DNA from: Prevotella sp.
Lineage (GTDB): Bacteria > Bacteroidota > Bacteroidia > Bacteroidales > Bacteroidaceae
Assembly (NCBI GenBank): GCA_017627765.1
Contig: JAGAGD010000059.1
Location: 1 to 47,712 of the forward strand
DNA length: 47,712 nucleotides
Reading direction: 5' to 3'
The notes under the pieces were generated by a model. It ran no database searches and was not told the origin of the DNA. It saw only the letters and a list, made by a program, of their open reading frames with translations. Shown here one piece after another: positions 33,581 through 43,592 of the stretch. The position numbers and the translations under genes were made by a program. Positions within the stretch are counted from its first letter, which is position 1. Every line of letters starts with the position of its first letter.

Positions 33581-35119
33581 ATGAGACGTAAGAAGCTATT
33601 ACCAATATTTGAAAATGTAACAATAACTGATGTCGCAGCCGAAGGCAAGTCGCTGGCTCGCATAACTATTCCTGCTCACGATGGAACGGAAGAAAGCCAA
33701 CTCGTTGTGTTTGTTCCTTGGTGTGTGCCTGGCGATGTCGTTGACCTTCAAGTTAGAAGAAAGAAGCATAGTTATGCCGAGGCAGAAGTAATCAGATACC
33801 ATAAATATAGCGAACTGCGAACAGAGCCAATGTGCCAGCACTTTGGTGTTTGCGGAGGCTGTAAGTGGCAGAATCTCCATTACGAACAGCAGATACAGTT
33901 TAAGCAGAAGCAAGTTTATGACCAGCTAACCCGCATAGGCCATCTTCAGTTACCACTTCCTGGCGAGAAAGATGATGACAATGGCATTGAGTTTCGTAAG
34001 ATATTGGGTAGCGTGAAAACAAGAGAATATCGCAATAAACTTGACTTCGGATGTGCTAATAAACGATACCTAACCCGTGAGGAAATTGCACAGCTACCGC
34101 CTGCTGAAGAGAATGACGGAGTTTTGGAGAGTGCAAAGAACAAACCTGCCGTAGGTTTCCACATAACTGGTGCTTTCGACAAGATTCTGCCTATTGAGAA
34201 ATGCCATCTTATGGACGATCTCCACAATCAGATTAGGAATTCCATTCGTGACTATGCCGCAGACAACAATCTTTCGTTTTTCGACCTTCGCGAACAGCAT
34301 GGACTGTTGCGCGACATCATAATTCGCAATTCAAATACTGGAGAATGGATGGTTATAGTTCAGTTCTCTTTAGGCGATGACAAAAAGAAAGACGAGCAGC
34401 AGGCACACGACTTGCTTCAGTTCGTAGCAGACAAGTTCCCGCAAATAACCTCTCTCCTTTATGTTTATAATCAGAAGTGTAACGATACATTCGGCGACCT
34501 GCCCGTCTATGTGTTCAAAGGCAATGACCACATCATTGAGACTATGGAGGAACTGCGATTCAAGGTAGGTCCTAAGAGTTTCTATCAGACAAACACAGAA
34601 CAGGCATACCATCTATATTCTGTGGTCCGTTCATTAGCTTTCATGCATGATTACGACAACTCTGATGAAACGGCACTCCCATTAGTCTACGACCTTTATA
34701 CAGGTACAGGAACAATAGCCAATTTCGTTGCTCGCAAGGCACGCAAAGTAGTTGGAATAGAGTATGTGCCAGAGGCTATTGAGGATGCAAAAGTAAACTC
34801 TAATCTTAATAATATTGACAACACACTGTTCTATGCAGGCGATATGAAAGATATTCTTACAGACGAATTCATCTCGCAGCATGGCAGGCCAGACGTTCTC
34901 ATCACAGACCCGCCTCGTGCTGGCATGCACCCAGATGTAGTAAAGACTATTTTGCGAGCTGCACCAAAACGCATGGTGTATGTTAGTTGCAATCCGGCAA
35001 CGCAAGCACGCGACTTAGCAGAACTTGTCGCAGAATATCAAATTAGAGTAGTCCAGCCAGTAGACATGTTCCCGCATACTCCTCATGTAGAGAATGTTGT
35101 TCTTCTTGAGAGAAAATGA
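33581..35119 (+). CDS. rlmD: 23S rRNA (uracil-5-)-methyltransferase, RlmD/RumA type
   Basis: This SAM-dependent enzyme of 512 residues methylates C5 of a uridine in 23S rRNA. After an N-terminal TRAM domain (ENVTITDVAAEGKSLARI) it has the iron-sulphur cysteines CQHFGVCGGCKWQ and a later EKCHLM. The Rossmann part has SFYQTNTEQA, YDLYTGTGTIANF, TDPPRAGMHP and the catalytic cysteine in VYVSCNPAT. Those motifs define the RlmD/RlmCD (RumA) family. In Bacteroidetes the single family member could act at U1939 or more than one site. The upstream MGIYLSVILFF extension is rejected because it overlaps the promoter. Confidence 0.92.
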   Translation: MRRKKLLPIFENVTITDVAAEGKSLARITIPAHDGTEESQLVVFVPWCVPGDVVDLQVRRKKHSYAEAEVIRYHKYSELRTEPMCQHFGVCGGCKWQNLHYEQQIQFKQKQVYDQLTRIGHLQLPLPGEKDDDNGIEFRKILGSVKTREYRNKLDFGCANKRYLTREEIAQLPPAEENDGVLESAKNKPAVGFHITGAFDKILPIEKCHLMDDLHNQIRNSIRDYAADNNLSFFDLREQHGLLRDIIIRNSNTGEWMVIVQFSLGDDKKKDEQQAHDLLQFVADKFPQITSLLYVYNQKCNDTFGDLPVYVFKGNDHIIETMEELRFKVGPKSFYQTNTEQAYHLYSVVRSLAFMHDYDNSDETALPLVYDLYTGTGTIANFVARKARKVVGIEYVPEAIEDAKVNSNLNNIDNTLFYAGDMKDILTDEFISQHGRPDVLITDPPRAGMHPDVVKTILRAAPKRMVYVSCNPATQARDLAELVAEYQIRVVQPVDMFPHTPHVENVVLLERK

Positions 35120-35273
35120 TTTTAAGGGAGCTATAACTTCAGACTGATATGATTATAAGGTGAAAACGAAGTTTACAGAATTAAATGACAGGATATTCAT
35201 GAACTAAATGAAGTTGATTATTTCCGAAACTTCTATCATCTTAATAAATTTAATACGAAGCGGCATGAAATAG

Positions 35274-35303
35274 CAAAAGGCGCACTCATGATGCGCCTTT
35301 TGT
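35274..35303. terminator. Bidirectional terminator between rlmD and the DUF4332 gene
   Basis: AAAAGGCGCA (35275-35284) pairs perfectly with TGCGCCTTTT (35292-35301) around a 7-nt loop; A and T flanks serve both converging genes. Confidence 0.85.
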
Positions 35304-35305
35304 TG

Positions 35306-35713
35306 TTAATACTCCATCATTGGAGGCAGTTCCTTTGCTTGGTCAATCATTTTCTGAAGTTCTGCAACAACAGGAACGCGGTTGCAGATGTTTTTAGCAA
35401 CATTCACTTCCTCAAGTTTTGGTTGCAGATTCTCTGCCACTCTGTGGCGGAATTCCTTCACTGTGTCAACCCCAGCCGCCTCAAGCAGTTCTGCGAATTG
35501 TGGACCTACGCCGTTTATTCTCATCAAGTCGGTGTGGTTAGTCCAAGTGAGAATAAGTTTCTCAGAAATACCAGTTTCCTCTGCTAAAGCCTTTCTGCCT
35601 GCAGGTTTGCAGCACTTCTCCAGCAACTTCTCGTCGGTGTCGATACCAGCAGCCATCAGTTTCTCTGCATACACGGGACCTATGCCCTCAATGTCAATAA
35701 TCTTGTACTTCAT
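35306..35713 (-). CDS. DUF4332 / helix-hairpin-helix protein
   Basis: This 135-residue protein consists of two helix-hairpin-helix-like units: IEGIGPVYAEKLMAAGIDT (about residues 8-26) and INGVGPQFAELLEAAGVDT (about 66-84), as in the DUF4332 family and the nucleic-acid-binding HhH motifs of ribosomal S13-type and ligase-type proteins. Function is unknown; binding of DNA or RNA is a reasonable guess. It is a single gene between convergent rlmD and divergent coaW. Confidence 0.8.
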   Translation of the reverse strand: MKYKIIDIEGIGPVYAEKLMAAGIDTDEKLLEKCCKPAGRKALAEETGISEKLILTWTNHTDLMRINGVGPQFAELLEAAGVDTVKEFRHRVAENLQPKLEEVNVAKNICNRVPVVAELQKMIDQAKELPPMMEY

Positions 35714-35918
35714 GTTTTTTTAGTTTTTAAGAGTTATATAATTAAGATGTAGAAATTAAGTTCTGTCTTAATTGTAGTTATGTCAGACAACTTGTAATAA
35801 CTCTTACAAAGTTATAATTTTTATTTCATTTTGTATAGTAAAAATCCGTAATTGTAATAAAATTTAACAACTGAGTGTATTTCTTTGTCTTTTTTACTCT
35901 GTTTTCATCTAAATAATT

Positions 35919-35926
35919 TATTTTTG
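35919..35926 (+). promoter_or_regulatory. -7 box before coaW
   Basis: TATTTTTG fits TAnnTTTG. No TTTG is found 19-21 bases upstream, so the call is tentative. It lies inside the long upstream open frame that begins at 35885, which argues against that start. Confidence 0.45.
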
Positions 35927-35995
35927 CACCAGAAAAACAATGATTATATAATAACGAGTATTAATTATCAGTTTTCAATTATCAATAAAAATAAG

Positions 35996-36817
35996 ATGGG
36001 AATGGTAATCGGAATAGATGTAGGCATCAGCACTACGAAGATAGTAGGAGTTAGAGACATGAAGGTTGTGTCGCCACTGCGCATTACAGCCAACGACCCA
36101 GTTACATCTCTCTATGGTGCTTTCGGAAAATATTTGTATGACAATAAGATTGAACTGAGCGACATCGAGCAGATAATGCTGACAGGTGTCGGCAGTGCAT
36201 ATATAAACACCCCAATCTACGGACTTCCTACGAATAAGGCTGAAGAGTTTATTTGTGATGGACTTGGTGCAAGATTTGAATCTGGTCTCGACCGCTTCAT
36301 AACGGTTAGCATGGGTACAGGAACTTCGCTCGTTCTTGTTGATGGCGACGACATTCGCCACATTGGTGGTATAGGCATCGGTGGAGGTACGCTTCAAGGA
36401 CTTTCAAAGATAATACTGCAAACTTCAGACGTGAAGCAGTTGCAGTCGCTCGCAATCAAAGGAGATATATCTAAGATAAACTTGTTGATAGGCGATATTA
36501 GTGCCAAACCTCTGCCTGGACTTCCTATGGATGCTACGGCATCGCTCTTCGGAAATGCTTCGACAACAACATCGCGTGAAGACATTGCTCTCGGACTAAT
36601 TCACATGGTATTGCAGGCAATTGGCAGTGCCTCTGTTCTCTCTTCTATCAATAGCGACATTAAAGATTTTGTACTGATAGGTCAGCTCACGCTTTTTCCT
36701 CAGTGTAGGGATGTCTATCCAAAGCTTGAACGACTCTATGGTGTGCGATTCCGAATACCTAAGTATTCAGAATTCTGTACGGCTATAGGAGCTGCTCTTT
36801 CTCACGTTCTGAAATAG
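35996..36817 (+). CDS. coaW: Type II pantothenate kinase
   Basis: This enzyme of about 273 residues has an actin-like ATPase fold: GIDVGISTTKIVGV at the N terminus (phosphate-1 loop), ISVSMGTGTSLVLVD-like VSMGTGTS near the middle, GGTLQGLSKIIL, and IGQLTLFPQCRD. These match the type II (eukaryote-like, staphylococcal) pantothenate kinases, which phosphorylate pantothenate as the first step of coenzyme A synthesis and are usually not feedback-inhibited in the same way as type I. I chose MGMVIGIDVG at 35996 (36002 is also possible); the 37 codons before it lie over the promoter and look non-coding. Confidence 0.87.
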   Translation: MGMVIGIDVGISTTKIVGVRDMKVVSPLRITANDPVTSLYGAFGKYLYDNKIELSDIEQIMLTGVGSAYINTPIYGLPTNKAEEFICDGLGARFESGLDRFITVSMGTGTSLVLVDGDDIRHIGGIGIGGGTLQGLSKIILQTSDVKQLQSLAIKGDISKINLLIGDISAKPLPGLPMDATASLFGNASTTTSREDIALGLIHMVLQAIGSASVLSSINSDIKDFVLIGQLTLFPQCRDVYPKLERLYGVRFRIPKYSEFCTAIGAALSHVLK

Positions 36818-36860
36818 TTTAATAGCTTTAAATTAAAGGAATTATACCCCAAATATAAGC

Positions 36861-36904
36861 ATAAAAAAGCATGTACTTCAATGTCATTGAGTACATGCTT
36901 TTTC
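36861..36904. terminator. Bidirectional terminator between coaW and galK
   Basis: AAAAAAGCATGTACT pairs with AGTACATGCTTTTT around a short loop. It can end both converging transcripts. Confidence 0.8.
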
Positions 36905-36924
36905 CATTGTTCTATTTTTAGTTA

Positions 36925-38088
36925 TTATAATAATCTTCTTGCACCGTCGCCAATAACTACGTCTATGATCTTTGGCTCGATTGCGAATTTCTGCTGGTAT
37001 TCTTTCTTTACCTTGCATATGAAATCATTGTAAAGTGCATCTTTCACGAGATTTATTGTGCAACCTCCAAAGCCGCCTCCCATTATTCTTGAACCAGTAA
37101 CTCCACTGTTGCGGGCTATATCAACGAGGAAATCAAGTTCTTCACATGACACATCATACTCCTTTGAAAGTCCTTCATGGGTTTCATACATCTTTTTGCC
37201 AACAGTCTCATAGTCGCCAGCAACAAGAGCGTCGCAGACTGCAAGCACGCGGTCTTTCTCGCCTAATACGAAGTGGGCACGGGTATAGTCTTCTTCGCCA
37301 ACAGCCTGACGAACTTCTTCAAGTTGTTCCCAGGTGCAGTCGCGCAGAGTCTCAAACTCTCCTTCGGGGTGTAGTTCGGCTATTTTCCTGACAACATTCT
37401 CGCAAGAGTTGCGCCTGTCGTTATATGGTGAACCTTTCAACTCGTGTTTGACGCATGAATTGACCAATACCAGTCTATATCCTTCAGGTTTGAATGGGAA
37501 ATATTCAAACTCGCGTGAACGGCAGTCAAGGCGCATCAGTTTGCCAGCCTGTCCGAAGATGCTTGCAAACTGGTCCATGATTCCACATTTCACTCCACAG
37601 TAGTTGTGCTCTGTAGCTTGACCTGCGAGAGCCATATCCCATTTCTCTAACTTGTTGTCGCCGAATAAGTCGTTCATTGCATAGGCAAAACAACTCACAA
37701 GTGCTGCAGATGATGACATACCTGCACCGATAGGAACATCGCCAGAGAAAGCTGCATTAAATCCCTTAACATCAACGCCACGCTTGCGCATCTCCTGAAC
37801 AATGCCGTAGATGTATCGTGCCCACGAGGTGCGTGGACCTATGGGGTCGTCAACCTTAAACTCTATTTTGTCTTTCATGTCTATGGCATAGCAGATGATG
37901 GTATTCAAACTGTTTGGTCTTACCTCTGCCATTATGCCGCTGTCAATAGCGCCTGGGAAAACAAAACCACCGTTATAGTCCGTATGTTCGCCTATAAGGT
38001 TAATTCTGCCTGGCGCAAAGTATATATTACCAGTCTTTCCGTCGAAGTGTTTTATAAATCTACTTCTTACATGTTCTATTGTTCTCAT
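36925..38088 (-). CDS. galK: Galactokinase
   Basis: This 387-residue GHMP kinase phosphorylates galactose at C1 in the Leloir pathway. The galactokinase signature GRINLIGEHTDYNGG is at about residues 27-41, the ATP loop VPIGAGMSSSAAL at about 115-127, the catalytic-base region CGVKCGIMDQF, and the third motif RIMGGGFGGCTINLV at about 336-350. Length is normal. It is the last gene of a galM-transporter-galK operon. Confidence 0.96.
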   Translation of the reverse strand: MRTIEHVRSRFIKHFDGKTGNIYFAPGRINLIGEHTDYNGGFVFPGAIDSGIMAEVRPNSLNTIICYAIDMKDKIEFKVDDPIGPRTSWARYIYGIVQEMRKRGVDVKGFNAAFSGDVPIGAGMSSSAALVSCFAYAMNDLFGDNKLEKWDMALAGQATEHNYCGVKCGIMDQFASIFGQAGKLMRLDCRSREFEYFPFKPEGYRLVLVNSCVKHELKGSPYNDRRNSCENVVRKIAELHPEGEFETLRDCTWEQLEEVRQAVGEEDYTRAHFVLGEKDRVLAVCDALVAGDYETVGKKMYETHEGLSKEYDVSCEELDFLVDIARNSGVTGSRIMGGGFGGCTINLVKDALYNDFICKVKKEYQQKFAIEPKIIDVVIGDGARRLL

Positions 38089-38137
38089 GTCTATTTGAGC
38101 TTTTGAGCTGATTGGTTTTTTGTAAATTCTTGATAGT

Positions 38138-39427
38138 TTACTTTTCGTTCTTGCAACCTACAAGTCCGTAGACAAGCAGATAAGCAAGCATTGCAACAAC
38201 GAGCCAGTAGCTGTTGATGTCGCCTACTGTACCTGCCATGAGGTTCTGGATGAGAGGCATTACGCCGCCGCCAACTACCATTGTCATGAAAAGTCCTGAA
38301 GCTGATGCTGTGTATTTTCCAAGTCCTTCTGTTGCAAGATTGAAGATGCCGCCCCACATTACAGATGTGCACAAACCGCATAGTACAAGGAATACACATT
38401 TTACAGGTATTGTTCCGCCTGTGAACTTAAAGATAGCCAAATCTACTGGCGAAGCCTCGGAACCAGGAAGTGTAATCGTGCTGCTTGTAGGCATGATGAT
38501 TGCTATAATAATCAAGGCTATTGCCACAGTTGAAACCACTATAAGTTGAGTGCGTGATGAAACTTTGCCGCTGATAAACGAACTTGTGAAACGGCCAACT
38601 AGCATCAATAGCCAATATATGGCTGCAATGGTTCCTGCAATGGCTGTGCTGCCTAATACACCACCTTTGGCTATTGGCTCACTCAGATAGAATATCAACT
38701 GACCAGGAATACCGACTTCTATGCCGACATAGAAAAATATAGCAATGATTCCAAGCACAAGATGACGATAGCCTAATGCGCCCTTGACACCTGCCAAAAC
38801 GTCAGACTTCTCTGTCTCAGGTTCTGTTATCTTAGTGAAGTATATAATCACAAACGAGAATGCAAAAATAGCCATTGCAATCATCAGCAATGGAGCAACT
38901 GCTGTCATTGATGTGTCTTTCGTTATGGTTCCAATCATAGAGCCAGCTAAGAGAGGTGTCAGAGTTCCTGCCAACGAGTTTAGTGTTCCACCAGTCTGAA
39001 TGAGTTGGTTGCCTCGATTGCCGCCTCCTCCTAGCAGGTTGAGCATAGGATTGACAACTGTATTGAGTATACATACGCAGAAACCGCAGATGAATGCACC
39101 AAGAAGGTAGACAACGTATGTGCTTATGGCTTCAGCGCTGAGTGTGCTCGACAGGTATTGAACGCATATTCCGATGAATCCAAGCGCAAGAGCAACCAGT
39201 GCTGTGCGTTTATAACCTATCTTTGTAATCATCATTCCCGCAGGAATACCCATGAAGAGATAGGCTGCAAAGTTCATCATGTTGCCCATCATTCCTGCCC
39301 ATTCATAATGCTCTTTCCATATAGTTCCGAATGGAGCAGCCATGTTTGTTACGAAAGAAATCATTGCAAAGAGGAACATCATTGCGATAATTGCAATAGT
39401 TGTTCCGTTGTTTTTTGTCTGTGTCAT
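38138..39427 (-). CDS. MFS sugar transporter, probably galactose
   Basis: This 429-residue permease has about 12 membrane segments. It resembles FucP/GluP-type MFS sugar carriers (FVTNMAAPFGTIWK, GIPAGMMITKIGYKRTALVALALGF, a central loop with EPETEKSD, and NPMLNLLGGGGNRGNQLIQTGGTLNSLAGTL, a glycine-rich stretch typical of this sugar-porter branch). Position between galM and galK makes galactose (or glucose/galactose) the likely substrate. It is 49 bases upstream of galK. Confidence 0.85.
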   Translation of the reverse strand: MTQTKNNGTTIAIIAMMFLFAMISFVTNMAAPFGTIWKEHYEWAGMMGNMMNFAAYLFMGIPAGMMITKIGYKRTALVALALGFIGICVQYLSSTLSAEAISTYVVYLLGAFICGFCVCILNTVVNPMLNLLGGGGNRGNQLIQTGGTLNSLAGTLTPLLAGSMIGTITKDTSMTAVAPLLMIAMAIFAFSFVIIYFTKITEPETEKSDVLAGVKGALGYRHLVLGIIAIFFYVGIEVGIPGQLIFYLSEPIAKGGVLGSTAIAGTIAAIYWLLMLVGRFTSSFISGKVSSRTQLIVVSTVAIALIIIAIIMPTSSTITLPGSEASPVDLAIFKFTGGTIPVKCVFLVLCGLCTSVMWGGIFNLATEGLGKYTASASGLFMTMVVGGGVMPLIQNLMAGTVGDINSYWLVVAMLAYLLVYGLVGCKNEK

Positions 39428-39540
39428 TGCTTATTAACTTTAACTATTGAATGAATTATTATTTTTCTTGTTTTAGTTTTCAACTGTAGTGTCGGATTAT
39501 TTTATATCTGGATAAAACAAACTATCCAATATATCATTAA

Positions 39541-40626
39541 TCATTTAATCCTTAATCCAAAACAATACATTGTCTTCTGCTTGTATTCTTCGCCTGGTCT
39601 TAAAACAACAGATGGGAAGTAAGGGTGGTTAGGAGAGTCGGGGAAATGCTGAGCCTCGAAGCAAATTGCAGAGCGGCGCGGGAAAGTAGCACCATGTTGT
39701 CCGCTATACCCATCAGCCCAGTTGTCGGTATATACCTGCAGACCTGGTTCTGTTGTATAGACCTCCATAGTGCGGCCTGTAGACGGCTCTTCTATTCGCG
39801 CAGCAAATGAGAGTTCACCTTCTTCGTGCTTGTTAAGAACGAAACAATGGTCATAGCCTGCTCCATTCCTAATCTGCTCATTGTCTGCATCAATATCTTT
39901 GCCTATAGCCTTAGGTTCTCTAAAGTCAAAAGGAGTTCCTTCAACGAAACGAATCTCACCAGTTGGAATGGAAGTTTCGTCAATTGGAAGATAATAATTT
40001 GCATTTATCTGGCAAATCAGTGGTTCAATAGATGGGGTAGGGTTGGCTATGCCTGCAAGTGAGAAGAAACCATGACTTGTAAGGTTTATTATAGTTTTCT
40101 TGTTAGTCGTAGCCATATATTCTATTGAAAACTCGTCGTTGTCACTGAAAGAATAAACCACTGTTATCTTGACTTCCCCAGTAAAACCTTCTTCGCCGTA
40201 TGCAGAGATAAGGCTCAAGACGAGAGTGCGCTCGTTCATCTGCAACGGCTCCCATACACGGGCATGAAATCCAGTAGGACCGCCATGTAGCGAATTAGGA
40301 CCATTATTGATTTTCAATTGATATTCTTTGCCATTCAGTTGGAATCGTCCGCGACAAATCCTGTTAGCGTATCTTCCTACAAGTGTAGAAAGAAAAGGTT
40401 CTGGAGAGTTTATTACGTCTTGAATGTTGTCATGGCCTTGAATTATGTTTGCCATATTGCCATGCTTGTCTGGAACCATGATGGCAACCATCGCGCCTCC
40501 ATAATTAGTTATAGCCACTTCGTGTCCCTTGCTGTTTCGCAATATGAATAAGTCTGTTTTGCGTCCGTCTATGGTGGCTTGAAAGTCCTCACGCCTCAAA
40601 CCGCAAATGTTTCCTGATTCAGTCAT
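39541..40626 (-). CDS. galM: Aldose 1-epimerase (galactose mutarotase)
   Basis: This 361-residue cytoplasmic protein has the GalM beta-sandwich motifs: TNYGGAMVAIMVPDKHG near the start, GRYANRICRGRF, NNGPNSLHGG with the catalytic histidine, NLTSHGFFSL with the second histidine, GYDHCFVL, and EAQHFPDSPNHP with the catalytic glutamate region. It interconverts alpha and beta galactose and feeds the galactokinase encoded two genes downstream. First gene of the operon; the 113-base gap after it shows no terminator. Confidence 0.93.
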   Translation of the reverse strand: MTESGNICGLRREDFQATIDGRKTDLFILRNSKGHEVAITNYGGAMVAIMVPDKHGNMANIIQGHDNIQDVINSPEPFLSTLVGRYANRICRGRFQLNGKEYQLKINNGPNSLHGGPTGFHARVWEPLQMNERTLVLSLISAYGEEGFTGEVKITVVYSFSDNDEFSIEYMATTNKKTIINLTSHGFFSLAGIANPTPSIEPLICQINANYYLPIDETSIPTGEIRFVEGTPFDFREPKAIGKDIDADNEQIRNGAGYDHCFVLNKHEEGELSFAARIEEPSTGRTMEVYTTEPGLQVYTDNWADGYSGQHGATFPRRSAICFEAQHFPDSPNHPYFPSVVLRPGEEYKQKTMYCFGLRIK

Positions 40627-40687
40627 AGTTTATCTTTTGGTCTTTTTTATTACGAAAAAAATAACTTTATTGCTAAAAGTTGTCATG

Positions 40688-40695
40688 CAAAAGTA
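40688..40695 (-). promoter_or_regulatory. -7 box of the galactose operon
   Basis: TACTTTTG on the minus strand, about 62 bases before the galM start. The -33 element is not clear, which would suit an activator-dependent promoter, but that is only inference. Confidence 0.45.
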
Positions 40696-40810
40696 AGAAA
40701 AAAGAAACTAAAAAGGAAATAAATGCCTAAAAAGACATAGATTAAGGGTGTTAAAAACAATTAAGAGTGAGTTAAACGAACAAAGAAGATATATAATTTA
40801 ACCGAAGTTT

Positions 40811-40946
40811 CGGAAATCCCAACTTTCAACTTTTAAGGTTTTAATCTCGCTTCGCTTATAGGTTTTGGGTATATGAATCTTATTTTATCTTATTATCTTA
40901 AACCAGAAAGCCTTGTGAACATTAAAAGTTGAAATATGGAACTTCC
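40811..40946. repeat. Inverted repeat pair (MITE-like) between galM and folC
   Basis: CGGAAATCCCAACTTTCAAC plus TTTTAA (about 40811-40836) is matched in reverse complement by the block ending CTTCCG at about 40922-40948, sharing TTCAACTTTTAA and CGGAA ends over about 26 bases with a few mismatches. The pair encloses about 85 AT-rich bases. It could be a small miniature transposable element or a long hairpin terminator. Bases 40696-40810 show nothing else. Confidence 0.55.
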
Positions 40947-40952
40947 GAGACT

Positions 40953-42242
40953 CTATTTCTTTAAGAATGTGAGTAGGTCTGCAACAATGTAGCTGCTTCC
41001 GCCTATGAATATGAAATCATCAGTAGCTGCATCAGTAAGCGCAGCTTTGTATGCTTGCTCTACATTTGCAAATCTTACACCTTTAAGGTTTCGCTTTATT
41101 CCTTCGCTCTCAATTTTTTCTACGGGTATTGCACGGTGGGTTGAGGCTTGTGTCCAATAGTATTGTGCGTCGACGGGAAGCATGTTCATTACATGTTCAA
41201 GGTCCTTGTCGTCTACCATTCCGAATACAATACGGCGGGTGTGGCATTTCTGCTGCTTTATCTGTTTGCTCAAGAGTTGCCATCCTGCTACATTATGCCC
41301 CGTATCGCAAATGACAAGTGGATTTATTTGTAGCCGTTGCCACCGGCCCATAAGGCAAGTAAGGTCTGCTACATTGGTAAAGCCTCTCTTTACAGCATCT
41401 TCACTTATGTTGAAACCAATGTTCTTCAACTCGTTTATTGCACAGAGAATTGTGGCGGCATTGAGTTGCTGGCATTGACCTCCAAGCTGACCTGTTATTT
41501 CTCCGTAGTCATTTGTAAAATAATACATCTTGCCATCATCGGTTGTGTGATAGTCTTTTATCAGTTGTTCGTCGGCTGCAAAGTGTATTGGAGCAGACAA
41601 CTCGTTAGCCTTTTGCTCAAATACAGGGCGTGTATCTGCGTTATACTCTCCAATGATAACAGGTACATTATTCTTAATAATACCGGCTTTCTCGCCAGCT
41701 ATTTTTGCAAGTGTATTACCGAGGAACTGGGTATGGTCAAATGAAATATTTGTGATAATAGAAAGTAGTGGTGTAATGATGTTTGTACAGTCAAGCCTTC
41801 CTCCAAGACCTACCTCGATTATTGCAATGTCAACATGCTGTTCTGCAAAATACTTGAAAGCCATTGCTGTGGTAAGTTCGAAAAAGGAAGGGTGAAGAGG
41901 TTCAAAGAAAGACCGCTCTTGTTCAACAAAGTCAATAACATACTGTTCAGATATAGGCGTGCCATTGATTCTGATACGCTCGCGAAAGTCTATAAGGTGT
42001 GGCGATGTGTAAAGACCCACGCGCATGCCTGCTGATTGAAGAATTGCGGCAAGCGTGTGCGAAACAGAGCCTTTTCCATTAGTTCCTGCTACATGGATTG
42101 TCTTGAACTGACGATGAGGATTGCCAAAGTGTTCGTCGAGTGCGATAGTGTTTGACAGCCCCTCCTTATATGCAGAAGCACCCACGTGTTCAAACACGGG
42201 GGTGCTATTGAATAAATATTCTGTTGTTTCCTTATAATTCAT
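40953..42242 (-). CDS. folC: Bifunctional folylpolyglutamate / dihydrofolate synthase
   Basis: This 429-residue Mur-ligase-like enzyme adds glutamate to dihydropteroate and to folates. The P-loop VAGTNGKGSVSHTLA is at about residues 51-65, followed by GLYTSPHLIDFRERI, the carbamate-lysine region and EVGLGGRLDCTN, FDHTQFLGNTLAKIAGEKAGI, and the C-terminal DTGHNVAGW. Normal length. It follows dnaJ by 55 bases in the same direction and may be co-transcribed with grpE-dnaJ. Confidence 0.94.
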   Translation of the reverse strand: MNYKETTEYLFNSTPVFEHVGASAYKEGLSNTIALDEHFGNPHRQFKTIHVAGTNGKGSVSHTLAAILQSAGMRVGLYTSPHLIDFRERIRINGTPISEQYVIDFVEQERSFFEPLHPSFFELTTAMAFKYFAEQHVDIAIIEVGLGGRLDCTNIITPLLSIITNISFDHTQFLGNTLAKIAGEKAGIIKNNVPVIIGEYNADTRPVFEQKANELSAPIHFAADEQLIKDYHTTDDGKMYYFTNDYGEITGQLGGQCQQLNAATILCAINELKNIGFNISEDAVKRGFTNVADLTCLMGRWQRLQINPLVICDTGHNVAGWQLLSKQIKQQKCHTRRIVFGMVDDKDLEHVMNMLPVDAQYYWTQASTHRAIPVEKIESEGIKRNLKGVRFANVEQAYKAALTDAATDDFIFIGGSSYIVADLLTFLKK

Positions 42243-42297
42243 TATTTATAAGTTGATGAGGGTAATGAATAATTTCATGCTTCACTGTTATGAAAAA

Positions 42298-43479
42298 TCA
42301 GCTGAAATAGTTGCGGAATCGTTCAAAGATAGAGCGTTTTGTAGAGTTGTCGCCCTTGAAGTTGTCGCTTTCTTTCATCTTAGAGAGCATATTCTTCTCT
42401 TCATGCGACAATTCCTTTGGTACATATACACTGATGTTTATCAGCAAGTCGCCCATGCCTTGTCCGTAGCCTTGCACAGCAGGAAGTCCTTTGCCACGCA
42501 GGCGTAGAGTTTTGCCAGGCTGAGTGCCTGGCTCAATCTTTACATGAGCACGAGTACCCTCTATAGTAGGAATCTCAACAGTGCCGCCAAGAGCAGCTGT
42601 AGGGAAATCGAGCAACAGGTTGTAGATTACGTTGTTGCCATCACGGACAAATGTGTCGTTAGGTTCTTCCTCTATGAAGACCTGAATGTTTCCAGTTATG
42701 CCGTTGTGCTTTCCTGCATTTCCCTTGCCAGGAACATTTATAACCATTCCGTCAGCAACACCAGCAGGAATATTTATTTCTACAACTTCTTCACCTTTTA
42801 CAACTCCTTCGCCATGACAATTATGACACTTGTTCTTTATGACGGTACCTTCTCCACCGCAAGTAGGGCAGGCGCTTTGTGTCGTCATGATGCCAAAAAG
42901 ACTCTTCTGCTGACGAGTTACAACACCAGAACCATGACATGTTGGGCAAGTCTCAGCTCCGCTTCCTCCCTCAGCTCCAGTACCATGACAGTGAGAGCAG
43001 GTAACATCTTTCTTTACTTTAAATTTCTTTGTTACTCCAGTCAGCACTTCTTGCAGTGTAAGGCGAACTTTCAGACGCAGGTCGCTGCCTCTGTATTGAG
43101 GACGTTGAGCACGACCTCCGCCGCCGAATCCTCCTCCGAAGCCGCTGAATCCTCCGCCAAAGCCTCCTCTGCCTCCGAACACATCGCCAAACAAGTCGAA
43201 GATGTCGTCCATAGAGAAGCCTCCGCCGCTGAATCCTCCGAAACCTCCCATACCAGCAGGACCGTCGAAACCAAACTGGTCATACTGTTGGCGCTTCTTC
43301 GGGTCGTGCAGTACATCATAGGCTTCGGCTGCCTCTTTGAATTTCTCTTCGGCAGTCTTGTCGCCAGGATTTCTGTCAGGGTGATATTTAATGGCAATCT
43401 TTCGATATGCCTTTTTTATTTCGTCTTCTGAAGCGTTTTTGTCAACGCCAAGAACCTCGTAATAATCTCTCTTTGCCAT
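42298..43479 (-). CDS. dnaJ: Chaperone DnaJ
   Basis: This 393-residue Hsp40 has the J domain with HPD ([10 protein letters not shown], about residues 30-39), a very glycine- and phenylalanine-rich linker (about 75-130), four zinc-binding repeats ([32 protein letters not shown]) and the C-terminal substrate domain. It delivers unfolded proteins to DnaK and stimulates its ATPase. It lies 113 bases after grpE. dnaK itself is not in this window. Confidence 0.97.
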   Translation of the reverse strand: MAKRDYYEVLGVDKNASEDEIKKAYRKIAIKYHPDRNPGDKTAEEKFKEAAEAYDVLHDPKKRQQYDQFGFDGPAGMGGFGGFSGGGFSMDDIFDLFGDVFGGRGGFGGGFSGFGGGFGGGGRAQRPQYRGSDLRLKVRLTLQEVLTGVTKKFKVKKDVTCSHCHGTGAEGGSGAETCPTCHGSGVVTRQQKSLFGIMTTQSACPTCGGEGTVIKNKCHNCHGEGVVKGEEVVEINIPAGVADGMVINVPGKGNAGKHNGITGNIQVFIEEEPNDTFVRDGNNVIYNLLLDFPTAALGGTVEIPTIEGTRAHVKIEPGTQPGKTLRLRGKGLPAVQGYGQGMGDLLINISVYVPKELSHEEKNMLSKMKESDNFKGDNSTKRSIFERFRNYFS

Positions 43480-43592
43480 TATCTTAATTCAGTATTTTGA
43501 ATTTTGAGTTATGAATTGTCGGCTTTGTCGTTTTTAGAGTCTTGAGTTATAAGTTTTAAGTTGTGAGTCCTTAACAGCTTATTCTCAGAGCC

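Noticed and set aside
35885-35995. Longer N terminus of pantothenate kinase
   Set aside because: It overlaps the -7 box, and the family starts at the GIDVG motif within a few residues of its start.
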